Position numbers and translations under genes: made by a program. Shown in pieces: positions 12,470 to 22,925 of a stretch of DNA of 64,000 nt. Positions within the stretch are counted from its first letter, which is position 1, and every line of letters starts with the position of its first letter. A model generated the notes under the pieces. The model was not told the DNA's origin, made no database searches, and saw only the letters and a list, made by a program, of their open reading frames with translations. This DNA is from Microglena sp. YARC (lineage: Eukaryota; Chlorophyta; Chlorophyceae; Chlamydomonadales; Chlamydomonadaceae): NCBI GenBank assembly GCA_022414725.1, contig CM039462.1, positions 60,709,642 through 60,773,641 on the forward strand, given 5' to 3'.

Positions 12470-13920
12470 CCTCTAGTCTGGTTCTATTGTTAAAGCGAGT
12501 CTTGCCCTTAATGCAACTTGAGTCTGCTTTAGTGTAACTCGATTATGGCTTGAATGTGGCTCGAGTCTGGTTTTTAAGTAACTGAAGTATTGATAAATGT
12601 AACTCGAATTTGGTATTAATGAAACTCGAGTCTGGCTATTAATTTAGCTCGAGTTTGGCTTAAAGTAATTGCAGTATTTATATTACTTAACTTGAGTCTG
12701 CCTTTAATGTAACTCGAATCTTGGTATATGCAAACTCGAGTCTGCTTTAAAGTAACTGCAGTATTGATATAATGTTAGTACGGTTGTAGTCTGGCTTTAT
12801 TGTAACTCGAGTCTTACTTGTATAATGGTAAATCGAATTTCGAATTAATGTTACTCGAATCTGGCTTTAATTCAACACGAGTTTGGCTTAAAAGTAGCTG
12901 AAGTATTGGTATAACAAAATATGATTCTGACTTTAATGGAACTTGAGTCCAGCTTTAAAGTAACTGCTGTATTTATACATTTACATTATGTAACTCGAGT
13001 TTGCCATTAATGTAACTCGAGTCTTAGTATTCATGCAACTCGAGTCTGGGTTTAATGCAACTCGAGTCTGGCTTTAAAGTAACTGCAGTATTTAATATTA
13101 AATGTAAGTACGATGTAGTTCTGGCTTTAATGTAACTAGAGTCTTACATATAATGTAAATAATCTTCGAATGAATCTGGTTAAGTTCCACACGAGTTTGC
13201 TTTAAAGTAGCTGACAAAATTATGATTCTGACTTTAATGGAACTCGAGTCCAGCTTTAAAGTAACTGCGTATTTATACATTTACTTGTAACTCGAATGTA
13301 ACGATCTTATGCAACTCGAGTCTGGGTCAACTCGTAATAACTGTATTAATATAGTAAGTACGATGTAGTCTGGCTTAATCTAGAGTCTTACATGGTAATA
13401 ATGCAATCGAGCTCGAATTTTAATTCAACACATTTGCTTTAAAGTGGCTGAGTATTGTATAACAAAAAATATGATTCTGGCTTTAATGTTACTCGAGTCT
13501 GCCATTAATGTAACTCGAGTCTTGGTTTTAATGTAAACTGGAGTTTGGCTTTGATGCAACTCGAGTCTGGTTTGAAAGTAACTGTGGTATCGTATAAGTA
13601 TAGTATAATGTAATTCTAGTCTGGCTTTAATGTTACTCGAGTCTTGGTAATAACGGTAACTCGAATCTTGGTTTTAATATAAATTGAGTCTGAATTTAAT
13701 TTAACTGGAGTCTTGTTCTAAAGTCACTGTAGTATTGGTATAATGTAATTTGAGTCTGCCTTTAATGTAACTAAATTCTTGGTATAAAATGTAACTTTGA
13801 GTCTGGCTTATAATTGAAGCCTGGCTTTAAAGAAAATGCAGTATTGATTTATTGTAACAACGATTCTTTCTTTAATGTAATTCGAGTCTGGTATTAATTA
13901 AATCGAATCTGGATGTATTA
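12470..13920. repeat. Central XhoI-type satellite (loop)
   Basis: Short units of about 22-28 bp read GTAACTCGAGTCTGGCTTTA with variants. They are organised into a looser higher-order period that includes AAAGTAACTGCAGTATTGAT. All copies lie in the same orientation from end to end, unlike the flanking arms. Confidence 0.85.
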
Positions 13921-13924
13921 TAAC

Positions 13925-16435
13925 TCTAGTCCACCCCCTACACGCCATGGCAGTGACCCCCCACACCTACATAAGCCCGTGGATACCCCCCCCCCCCCCC
14001 CCTCACACACACACCTACACAACAATGGCGTGCCCTCCTTGCCCACACAGCCATGGCAGTGCCTCCCGCCAACCCTACGAAGCCATGGCAGTTCCTCCCC
14101 CCCCACACGCCATCGCGCAGGACCCCCCCAACCCTTACACAGCCATATGGCATGCTCTCCACCCACCACAGCCATGGAAGTGCCCCTCGCACCCTACACA
14201 GACTTGGCAGTGCTACCCAGTAGTTCTCCCAAGCAACCCTACACAGCTGTGGCAGTTCCCCCAACCCCCACACAGCCATGGCAGTGCCCCCAACCCTTAC
14301 ACAGACAGGCAGTGCCCTTCCACCCCACCACAGCCATGGAAGTGCCCCTCCACCCCTATAACAGACTTGGACAAGTGCCCCCCCGCCCACCCCTACACTG
14401 ACTTGGGCAGTGTCCCCCCAACCCCTTCACGCCATGGTAGTTGCCCCCCGTGCAACCCCTACACAGCCCGTGGCAGTTGCCCCCCCTCCCCTACACACTC
14501 CATGGCAGTGCCCCCCAACCCCTACACGGCCATAGCATGGCAGTGCCCCCCTCAACCCCCACAGCCATGCCAGTGCCCACCAATCCCCTCCACAGCCATG
14601 CAGAGCCCCCTCACCCCTACCAATCCATGGAAGTGCCCCCCCTCCCTTACACGGCAATAGCAGTGCCCCCTTCCCCAATACAAGCCATGGCAGTGCCCCC
14701 CCATCCCTACACATCATGGCAATGCTCCCACCCCCACCCAGCCATGGATAGTGCCCCCCAACCCCTGCGCAAGCCATGGCAGTGCCCCCCCAACCCCTAC
14801 ACGGCCATAAGCATGGCATGCCCCCCACCCCTCACAGCCATGCCAGTGCCCCACCAACCCCTCCACAGCCATTGGCGAGCCCCCTCACCCCTACACATCC
14901 ATGAAGTGCCCCCCCTCCTTACACGGCAATAGCAGTGCCCCCCCTCCCCAATACAAGCCATGGCAGTGCCCATCCCTACACATCATGGCAATGCCTCCCA
15001 CCCCCACACAGCCATGGTAGTGCCCCCCAACCCCTGCGCAGCCATGCAGTGCCCCCCCAACCCCTACACGGCCATAGCATGGCAGTGCCCCCCCACCCCT
15101 CCACAGCCATGCCAGTGCCCCACCAACCCCTCCACAGCCATGGCAGTGCCCCCCCACCCCTACACATCATGGTAGTGCTCCCACCCCTTACACAGCCATG
15201 GTAGTGCCCCCCCCAACCCCTGCGCAGCCATGGCAGTGCCCCCCAACCCCTTCTCAGCCATGGCAGTGCCCACCAAACCCCTATGCAGCCATGGCAGTGC
15301 CGCCCCCCCAACCAGCCAACCCCTATGCAGCAATGGCAGTGCCCCGCTACCCCGCCCACCCACCAGCATGTAGTGCCCCCATCCCAATACAGCCATAAAA
15401 AAAAAAACCTACAACAGCCATGGCAGTGACCCCCCCCAACCTTTACACAGCCATGCCAGTGCCCCACACCAACCCCTCCACAGCCATGGCAGATCCCCCT
15501 CACTCATACACAGCCATGGCAGAGCCCCTACTCCCCTACACAGCCATGAAAGGTAGGGCCCCCCCAACCCTACACAGAGCCATGGCAGTGCCCCCCTACC
15601 CCTACACAGCCATCAGCAGTAGTGCCCCCCACCCTGCAGAGCCATGGCAGTGCCCCCCCATCCACCCCTACACAGCAATGCCAGTGCACCCCCCAACCCC
15701 TCCACACAGCCATGAGGCAGAGCACCCTCAACCCTACACATCCATGGCAGTGCCCCCTCCTCCCCTATACAGCTATGGCAGGGCCACCCCAACCCTACAC
15801 ATCCATGGCAGTATTGGCAGGCCCCTCCCAACCCTTCACAGCCATGACAGGGTCCCCCCCAACCCTACGCAGCCATGGCAGGGCCGCTCCAACCCCTCCA
15901 AATCCACGGCAGATCCCCCCACCCCTACATATCCATGTCAGTGCCCTTCCTCCCTACACATCCATGGCAGGGCCCCCCCCCACCCCTGCACAGGCCATGG
16001 CAGGCCCCCCACCCCACCCCTACACAGCCATGGCAGGGCCCCACCAACCCTTCTAAATCCATGGCAGAGCCCCCTCACGCCTACACCATCTATGGCAGTG
16101 CCCCTCCCTCCCTACACAGCTATGGCAGGGCCCCCCCAACCCACCCCCACCCCCCCCACACAGCCATGGCAGGGCCCACCAACCCTCCAAATCCATGGCA
16201 GAGCCCCTCACCCCTACTTCATCCATGCAGCGCCCCTCCCTCCCTACAACAGCTATGCAGGGCCCCCAAACCCCTTCACACCATGTAGGGCCCCCCAACC
16301 CCTTCACAGCCATTGCAGCCTTGCAGGCCCCCCAACACCTACGCAGCCATGGCAGGGCCCCCCAAAACCCTTTCACAGCCATGGCAGTGCCCACCAAACC
16401 CTCATGCAGCCATGGCAGTGCCCCCCCAGGTGCGG
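13925..16435. repeat. 31 bp C-rich CCATGG satellite, right arm
   Basis: About 80 units of CAGCCATGGCAGTGCCCCCC then CAACCCCTACA. The unit is not a multiple of three, yet long frames stay open through proline codons. These are compositional, not genes. Confidence 0.88.
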
Positions 16436-16439
16436 CTAT

Positions 16440-17270
16440 GCACACGTTTGGGCTGGTTGCGAGGTGGGGCGAACGTACAGAATGCATACGTTTGGGTTGG
16501 TTAATCCGTTGGACGAACGTATGCTATGCGTACGTTTGGGCTGGTTTCAAGGTGGGGCGAACGTATGCTATGCATACGTTTGGGGCTGGTTATGAGGTGG
16601 GGCGAAACGTATGCTGCGCATACGTCTGGGTTGGCTTCGAGGTGGGACTAACGTATGCTAGGCGTACGTTTGGGCTGGTTTCACTGTGGGAAGAACGTAT
16701 GATAGGCGTACGTTTGGGCTGGTTTCGAGGTGGGGCGAACGTACGCATAGCATACGTATGGGTTGATTATGCGGTGGGGCGAACGTATGCTATGCATACG
16801 TTTGGGTTGGCTTCGAGGTGGGGTAAACGTATGCTAGGCATACGTTTGGGCTGGTTGCGAGGTGGGGCAAACGTATGCTAGGCATACGTTTGGGCTGGTT
16901 ATGCCGTGGAGCGAACGTATTCTATGTATACGTTTGGGTTTGGGTCTTCAAGGTGGGCGAACGTATGCTATGCTTACGTTTGGGGCTAGATATGCCGTGG
17001 GCGAACGTATGCTATTCATACGTTTGGGTTGGCTTCGAGGTGGGGCGAACGTATGCCAGGCGTACGTTCGGGTTGGCTTCGAGCTGGGGCAAACGTATGC
17101 TTTGCATACGTTTGGGCTGGTTATGCCATGGGGCGAACGTATGCATAGCATACGTTTGAGTTGGCTTCGAGGTGGGCGAACGTATGCTACGCGTACGTTG
17201 GGGCTATGGATGCCGTCGGGCAAACGTACGCCACGCATAGGATTTGTACCTAAGCGTGGCGTACGTTTAC
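16440..17270. repeat. 45 bp palindrome-bearing satellite, right arm
   Basis: About 18 units of roughly 44-46 bp with CGAACGTATGCTATGCATAC then GTTTGGGTTGGCTTCGAGGT. The copies are cleaner here than in the left arm. The embedded 18-20 bp palindromes look like potential protein-binding or cruciform-forming sites. Confidence 0.88.
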
Positions 17271-17284
17271 ATCTGGTGAGTTAG

Positions 17285-17960
17285 CTGACCCCCCAGTCTA
17301 CCCTGGAGGATCGCGTATCTTCTGGCGTTTGAATTTTCGCAGCAATTTTTTTAACTCGGTCCATATCTCGGCAGTTGTGCCCGCTCGCGAGGTAGCAACA
17401 GAACGGGGCTTGCGAACTCTTTTTCAATCCTGGGCCTATATACCGTATATGGACTTCAGCATATTTGGCCACCCCTGGACTCCGTGCAAACATGGACAGA
17501 CTGAGGGAATCATTGTTTTGGGGGGGGCTATGCATGGTAGCTTCCAGTCAGCTCCAATAGCCAGCCACTCATTCATACTGAATGGTACCTCTGTGGTTTA
17601 AGAATGTTTAAGAATCCCCCCCCACACACACACCCACACACCCACACACACACACACACACACAAACATACACCCCCCGCACACACAAACACACGCACAT
17701 GCACACAAATAAGCTCGCACACACACACACACACTAACAGACACACAAAACAGAACAAGGAACAGATGGCAGAGTCATGTCTATGAAGATAGAGTGGCTG
17801 CCTCAAGGAGCTGCATAGAAGCCGGAAATAAAAGCTCAGATGCTGGAAAACAAACACATAAACAGGGTACATGGACACACGTATACACACAAATACGCTC
17901 GCACACACAAACACGCACAAACTCACACACACAAATAAATATACACACACATGCCTTTGG
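17285..17960. other. Intergenic DNA with MITE end and CA tract
   Basis: It contains a MITE-end fragment (TATTTGGCCACCCCTGGACT, about 17,462) and a TAGCTTCCAGTCAGCTCC end of the second MITE family (about 17,537). A C-run with CA microsatellite follows at 17,617-17,750, then a second CA-rich stretch at 17,855-17,955. No gene is recognised. Confidence 0.5.
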
Positions 17961-18595
17961 CTTGGCATGCACGTGGTCCTTGGCTCCTTGAGATTTGGCT
18001 GGATAGCCAGCAAGGAGAGCTGCCTAGAAGCTGCTGGTAATAGTAATAGAAGCGCATCTCCTGCTTTTGGCTTGGCATGCACGTGGTCCTCGGCTCCTTT
18101 AGATTTGGCTGGATAGCCAGCAAGGGGAGCTGCATAGAAGCTGCTGGTAATAGTAATAGAAGCGTATCTCCTGCCTTTGGCTTGGCATGCACGTGGTTCT
18201 CGGCTGATTAAGATTTGGCTGGACAGCCAGCCAGGGGAGCTGCCTAAAAGCTGCTGGTAATAGTAATAGAAGCGCATCTCCTGCCTTGGGCATGACATGC
18301 ACATGGCCCTCGGCTGCTTTAGATTTGGCTAGACAGCCAGCCAGGGGAGCTGCCTAAACGCTGCTGGTAATACTAATAGAAGCGCATCTTCTGCCTTGGG
18401 CATGGCGTGCACGTGGCCCTCGGCTGCTTTGTATTTGGCTGGATAGCCAGCAAGGGGAGCTGCCTAGAAGCTGCTGGTAATACTAATAGAAGCGCATCTC
18501 CTGCCTTTGGCTTGGCATGCACGTGGCCCTCGGCTGCTTTATCTTTGGCTGGATAGCCAGCCAGGGGATCTGCCTAGAAGCTGCTCGTAAAAGCT
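17958..18595. repeat. Satellite, about 109 bp unit, six copies, containing a MITE end
   Basis: The unit contains CTTGGCATGCACGTGGTCCT, GGCTGGATAGCCAGCAAGGG, GAGCTGCCTAGAAGCTGCTG and TAATAGTAATAGAAGCGCAT. The GAGCTGCCTAGAAGCTGCT part is the inner end of the MITEs at 25,141-25,295 and 48,415-48,614. Copies are 90% or more alike by eye. Confidence 0.85.
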
Positions 18596-18604
18596 GAAAA
18601 GAAA

Positions 18605-18790
18605 AGCTATGGCGGCCACTCCTTCAAGTTAGCAAGAAGGCGCCCTTTGGGACGGCAGGAGGTACAAATAACACCAGGAGTGATTACATGTTATATCAGC
18701 CTTCATGCTGCTCACCATCTGCAGAGATATTGAACAATGGAAAGTATAATAAACACTACTACACGGCTCTCCTTAGTGCAGAATGCAGAA
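18605..18790 (+). mobile_element. Dispersed element A, copy 1
   Basis: It shares about 170 bp with 22,725-22,905. Shared blocks include GGCCACTCCT, GGCGCCCT, GTTATATCAGCCTTCATG, GCTCACCATC, and ATAATAAACACTACTACAC. A third, 5' fragment lies at 22,608-22,680. No coding capacity is seen. The class is unknown, and a short non-autonomous element is the likeliest reading. Confidence 0.55.
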
Positions 18791-18819
18791 CATAGTCAGA
18801 AGGGTGTAGACATTGAAAG

Positions 18820-18955
18820 CCCCCCCCCCCCCCCCCCCCCCACACACACACACCACCCCACCCCATATTGGCGGTTAGCCCCAGTGCAAGCAAACGGGCT
18901 GCCCCCCCTCAACCTCACGCCTTGTAATAAGGCGTACTATTTATTTATCAGAAGA
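18820..18955 (+). mobile_element. C-run/CA tract plus SINE-like 3' module
   Basis: A run of about 20 C leads into (CA)n. It is followed by TTGGCGGTTAGCCCCAGTGC, AAGCAAACGGGCTG, CCTCAACCTCACGCC and an ATTTATTTATC tail. This is the same body and tail as the minus-strand SINE-like element at 3,290-3,535, without its tRNA-like head. Confidence 0.5.
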
Positions 18956-19094
18956 GTGTAGACATTCTAAGGGGCGCCTGCTCTCCAAGGAATAGCCAAT
19001 CAGCCATGCCTGTTACGCTGAACCCTCTAGGACACTGCTTTATTTGTGTGAGGGATCCCACTTCATGGATGAAAATCTTTCAAAAACAAAACAC

Positions 19095-19302
19095 AAATCC
19101 AGGTTAGGGATCTAGTAACAACGCCCGCATGGCTTCACTACGGTAGACAAATGCTGCAAGAACAACTGCCTGCCTATCAAGTCCATCTGCATGTCCAGGT
19201 TTGGGATCTAGTAACAGCACCCGCATGGCTTCACTAAGCTTGTCACATGCTGCAAAACAAATGCCCGCCTATCAAGCATTCAAGCCCATCTGCATGTCCA
19301 GG
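19095..19302 (-). repeat. Tandem copies of the ankyrin gene 3' end
   Basis: Two extra, slightly decayed copies of the last roughly 100 bp of the ankyrin gene lie just beyond its stop codon. Each contains GATCTAGTAACA, CCGCATGGCTTCACTA, and TGCCTATCAAG or GCCCGCCTATCAAG. They cover the C-terminal residues and the stop, so they lie downstream of translation. Confidence 0.8.
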
Positions 19303-20511
19303 TTAGGGATCTAGTAACAGCACCCGCAAAGCTTCACTAAGATTGTCACATGCTGCAAGGACAAATGCCCGCCTATCAAGCCCATGTGGGCGCTGTGGAG
19401 CATCCAGCAACATACGTAGAACATCATTGTGGCCCTTCCTTGCCGCATGCGCCAGAGCCTCGCCATCTTGGCAGTCAGCATGGACGGCATGGTGTGGGGC
19501 ATCCAGCAACATGCGCACTACCTCACTGTGGCCATTCTCAGCAGCATTAACAAGCGCTCTCCCATTGTAGCAGTCAGCCTGGGCGGCATGCTTAGCGGCA
19601 TTCAGCAACAAATGCACAACCTCACTATGACCATTCTCTGCAGCATTCACAAGTGCTCTCCCACCTTTGCAGTCAGCATGGGCCGCATGCTGCGGTGTAT
19701 TCAGCAACATACTAACTACCTCACTGTGGCCTTTTACAGCCGCATTCACAAGAGCCCACCCATCTTGACAGTCAGCATGGGCGGGATGCTGCGGGGCATC
19801 CAGCAACATGCGCACTACCTCGCTGTGGCCATTCTCAGCCGCATGCACCAGAGCCTTGCCATCTTGACAGTCAGCATTGGCAGCATACTGTGGGGCGCCC
19901 AGCAGCATACGTACAACATCATTGTGGCCATTCTCTGCGGCAAACAGCAGAGCCAACCCAAGTCGACAGTCAGCATGGGCGGCATGATGTGGGGCATCCA
20001 ACAACATGCGCACTACCTCACTGTGACCACGAGATGCTGCATACACCAGAGCCTCTCCATCTTGACAATCAGCATTGGCTGCATGCTGTGGGGCATCCAG
20101 CAACATACGCACCACCTCGCTGCGGCCATTCCTTGCTGCATACACGAGTGCCTCTCCATCACAATAGTCTGCATGGGCGGCATACTGTGGGGCAGTAAGC
20201 AGAAGCCTAGCCAGCTCTGTCAGTCCTTCTGCAACTACTTCCACCAGGGCCCGATTAGAGTCTTCCAAAGATGCCGCCCTCGAGAAAAGCCAAGGAGCAA
20301 CGTCAAGCCTACCGTGCTCAAGGGCATGAGCGAGGGCATCGGGCATATCGTTATAGTGTCTGTGGAGTAAGATCTGGCCCAGGTTTTGCGAGACGGTAGA
20401 CTGCCAGGCATGACAGACGGTGCATACGTCGCCGATGGGGGAATCCAGTTGAAGGGTGCGCAGAAGAATATCAGTCACTACATCTAACGGAAGGGGTGAA
20501 AACGCAGACAT
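19303..20511 (-). CDS. Ankyrin-repeat protein with F-box-like N-terminus
   Basis: An intact 402-residue frame with no introns. Residues about 5-45 (LPLDVVTDILLRTL, then VCTVCHAWQSTV) resemble an F-box-like motif, weakly. From about residue 88 there are eight canonical and two degenerate ankyrin-type repeats of exactly 33 residues (99 bp). Each follows the pattern ALVNAAENGHSEVVRMLLDA then PQHAAHADCQDG. Ankyrin repeats mediate protein binding. With an F-box-like start it could be a substrate adaptor of an SCF ubiquitin ligase, but that role is inference. The near-identity of the repeats at DNA level suggests recent unequal exchange or gene conversion. No signal or membrane segment is seen. The start is the first ATG of the frame. 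The gene's own 3' end is triplicated downstream. Confidence 0.85.
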   Translation of the reverse strand: MSAFSPLPLDVVTDILLRTLQLDSPIGDVCTVCHAWQSTVSQNLGQILLHRHYNDMPDALAHALEHGRLDVAPWLFSRAASLEDSNRALVEVVAEGLTELARLLLTAPQYAAHADYCDGEALVYAARNGRSEVVRMLLDAPQHAANADCQDGEALVYAASRGHSEVVRMLLDAPHHAAHADCRLGLALLFAAENGHNDVVRMLLGAPQYAANADCQDGKALVHAAENGHSEVVRMLLDAPQHPAHADCQDGWALVNAAVKGHSEVVSMLLNTPQHAAHADCKGGRALVNAAENGHSEVVHLLLNAAKHAAQADCYNGRALVNAAENGHSEVVRMLLDAPHHAVHADCQDGEALAHAARKGHNDVLRMLLDAPQRPHGLDRRAFVLAACDNLSEALRVLLLDP

Positions 20512-20763
20512 GGGGCGGGAATGCGGTATTCAGTCCTCGGGTGCTGATACAAGCTAGGACGGAGCTAGGACGAGCTAAGATCTGATTCGGGAGATCCCCT
20601 GTTCCGTTCCGTCAGCTCCTGGGCCCGCCCGGGGCGGGGGCGCTGGCAGGGGCGCTGGCTGGCGAACGGTCTCGCTGATGAAGAGGATGATGATGACTGA
20701 TGATGATGACAATTTTTGGCGGAGCCCCCCCTTCTGGGGAGCGGGAGCCCCCAGTGTTCCATT

Positions 20764-21580
20764 TTTCCGTCCATCCATCCATCCATCCGTCCATCCATCC
20801 ATCCATCCATCCATCCATCCATCCATCCATCCATCCATCCATCCATCCATCCATCCATCCATCCATCCATCCATCCATCCATCCATCCATCCATCCATCC
20901 ATCCATCCATCCATCCATCCATCCATCCATCCATCCATCCATCCATCCATCCATCCATCCATCCATCCATCCATCCATCCATCCATCCATCCATCCATCC
21001 ATCCATCCATCCATCCATCCATCCATCCATCCATCCATCCATCCATCCATCCATCCATCCATCCATCCATCCATCCATCCATCCATCCATCCATCCATCC
21101 ATCCATCCATCCATCCATCCATCCATCCATCCATCCATCCATCCATCCATCCATCCATCCATCCATCCATCCATCCATCCATCCATCCATCCATCCATCC
21201 ATCCATCCATCCATCCATCCATCCATCCATCCATCCATCCATCCATCCATCCATCCATCCATCCATCCATCCATCCATCCATCCATCCATCCATCCATCC
21301 ATCCATCCATCCATCCATCCATCCATCCATCCATCCATCCATCCATCCATCCATCCATCCATCCATCCATCCATCCATCCATCCATCCATCCATCCATCC
21401 ATCCATCCATCCATCCATCCATCCATCCATCCATCCATCCATCCATCCATCCATCCATCCATCCATCCATCCATCCATCCATCCATCCATCCATCCATCC
21501 ATCCATCCATCCATCCATCCATCCATCCATCCATCCATCCATCCATCCATCCATCCATCCATCCATCCATCCATCCATCC
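20764..21580. repeat. (CCAT)n microsatellite, about 200 units
   Basis: About 815 bp of nearly perfect CCAT/ATCC tetranucleotide repeat, interrupted by CCGT near each end. All frames stay open on both strands (SIHP or MDGW repeats). The long open frames running into it are therefore spurious. The true length may differ from the assembly. Confidence 0.95.
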
Positions 21581-21659
21581 GTCTGACCGTGATGAAGCCC
21601 GACACGTCAGCCAACGGTCTCGTAACTAACTCGCTTCCGTTGCCACGTCGCTCCCTCGC

Positions 21660-22440
21660 GATCACTCTCCGCCATTTTTAGCGTCGCAGGCGACGCTGCA
21701 TAGAACTTGTTTCCTGGTGCCCTACTGGACTCCAAATGTGCCCGCGGCTTGACGGAGTCAAGCGGGACTAAAGGTGGGCGACTGGAGTTCGTTAGATTGA
21801 TTACACGGTGTATCTGCTGCCTACGGGTGGATTAAGCATGCATGGGAAGAATTAACACCACAACAGTACAACACCACACGCGTGAGTTCAATGGGTTTCC
21901 CTACGGTCATACGATGGAGGGACGGTGGGTCGGTGGGGGGACTTACCGATGGTGGGGACTCAAGTTGGATGGATCGAATACCGAAGCATGGTCTCAATCA
22001 GCTGTCTGTGGGTGGATAGAGCATGGTTATTTTAGAAGGTGCACCATCACACCACAGTACCACACCCCTGAGTACAGAGTGCATTCAGATGGGTATCTGT
22101 AGTGCACCCAACATTTTGATATAATAATAAGACAATAGCAGAGATGCGAAGAGAATAAAACCCTGCTGCTGTTGGATATCATCGAAATAGGATGAGAAAG
22201 GCTAGTCTGAGCAATCTTCCTGTCAGCATATACAACTATGACCAATCCGACACCTACCTCAAAAAGTGGTTTACAACATTTATTATCATTTATAACACCT
22301 CAGTACCCCGTCGGTACCTCACCACTATTTTGAATTGATGATACCAGGCAGACGGCAGAGAGCCATCGTAAGCATGATCCCACCGACACAACGACGTTTT
22401 ATATGAGTTGTTATATGAGTCTTTATACTTATCTTTAGCC
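21660..22440. other. Intergenic DNA with a diverged tandem duplication
   Basis: 21,825-21,900 and 22,008-22,095 are diverged copies: GGGTGGAT, GAGCATG or AAGCATGCATG, CACCACAACAGTAC or CACCACAGTACC, ACACCCCTGAGT or ACACGCGTGAGT. A block at 21,715-21,770 (TGGACTCCAAATGTGCCC) recurs at about 60,798-60,840, so it is dispersed. No gene is recognised. Confidence 0.45.
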
Positions 22441-22599
22441 TATTTGGCCGACCCCTGGACTGTAACATACATACATGCATGCATGAGGACTGCTTAGGAG
22501 GGGATTCTTAATTTCTTACTTATCTAACCAGGTGGTTCTCTCAACACGAACCTGCGACCTCAGGGATGTAGAATGAAAGGCGTGGCTACGGGCTACCGT

Positions 22600-22925
22600 A
22601 GTGTCTAGTGGCCACTCCTAAGAGTAAGTAGGTACCCTGTGGGACTGTGGGAGGTACAATATCATCAACGTTTAGATATCACATGTTCTATCAAAACAAA
22701 TCAATCAAATTACCAAATAAAATCAATGGCCACTCCTACAGGCAACTCCTACAGGCAATTAGGCGCCCTGTGAGAGGACGGGAGATACGAGACCATAAGT
22801 GATTATTTGTTGTATAAAAATATCAGCCTTCATGGTGCTCACCATCCGCAGAGGGTTTAAAATGAATAGCATAATAAACACTACTACACCACTCTCCTCA
22901 GAGATCCCCCCCCCCCCCCCCCTCC
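22600..22925 (+). mobile_element. Dispersed element A, copies 2 and 3, ending in a C-run
   Basis: 22,725-22,905 matches 18,610-18,790 across its length. 22,608-22,680 is a partial copy that includes GGCCACTCCT and GGGAGGTACAATATCA. A C-run follows at 22,908-22,922, as it does after the copy at 18.8 kb. Confidence 0.5.

Larger units (their letters stand above)
8968..17284. mobile_element. Foldback-like element: 8.3 kb inverted repeat built of satellites
   Basis: The outer ends are inverted copies. CTAACTCACCAGAT, then GTAAACGTACGC, on the left matches GCGTACGTTTACATCTGGTG then AGTTAG on the right. Each arm contains, from outside in, a roughly 45 bp satellite (9,000-9,845 and 16,440-17,270) and a roughly 31 bp satellite (9,850-12,460 and 13,925-16,435), in mirror order and opposite orientation. 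The 1.45 kb centre (12,470-13,920) is a third satellite in a single orientation, so this is not a simple folded read. Long inverted repeats made of subrepeats around an unrelated loop are typical of Foldback/Galileo-type elements. I see no transposase, and no convincing target duplication. Confidence 0.6.

Noticed and set aside
13913..16595. Long proline-rich open frames (up to 391 residues)
   Set aside because: Products of the 31 bp C-rich satellite. Unit length is not a multiple of three and frames shift between units.
8968..17284. Simple chimeric folded read as the whole explanation of the inverted repeat
   Set aside because: The central 1.45 kb satellite keeps one orientation throughout, which a fold-back read would not produce. 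Partial artefact in the left arm cannot be excluded.
20565..21681. 300-residue open frames of repeated SIHP or MDGW
   Set aside because: They exist in all frames on both strands because CCAT repeats lack stops. There is no independent coding signal.
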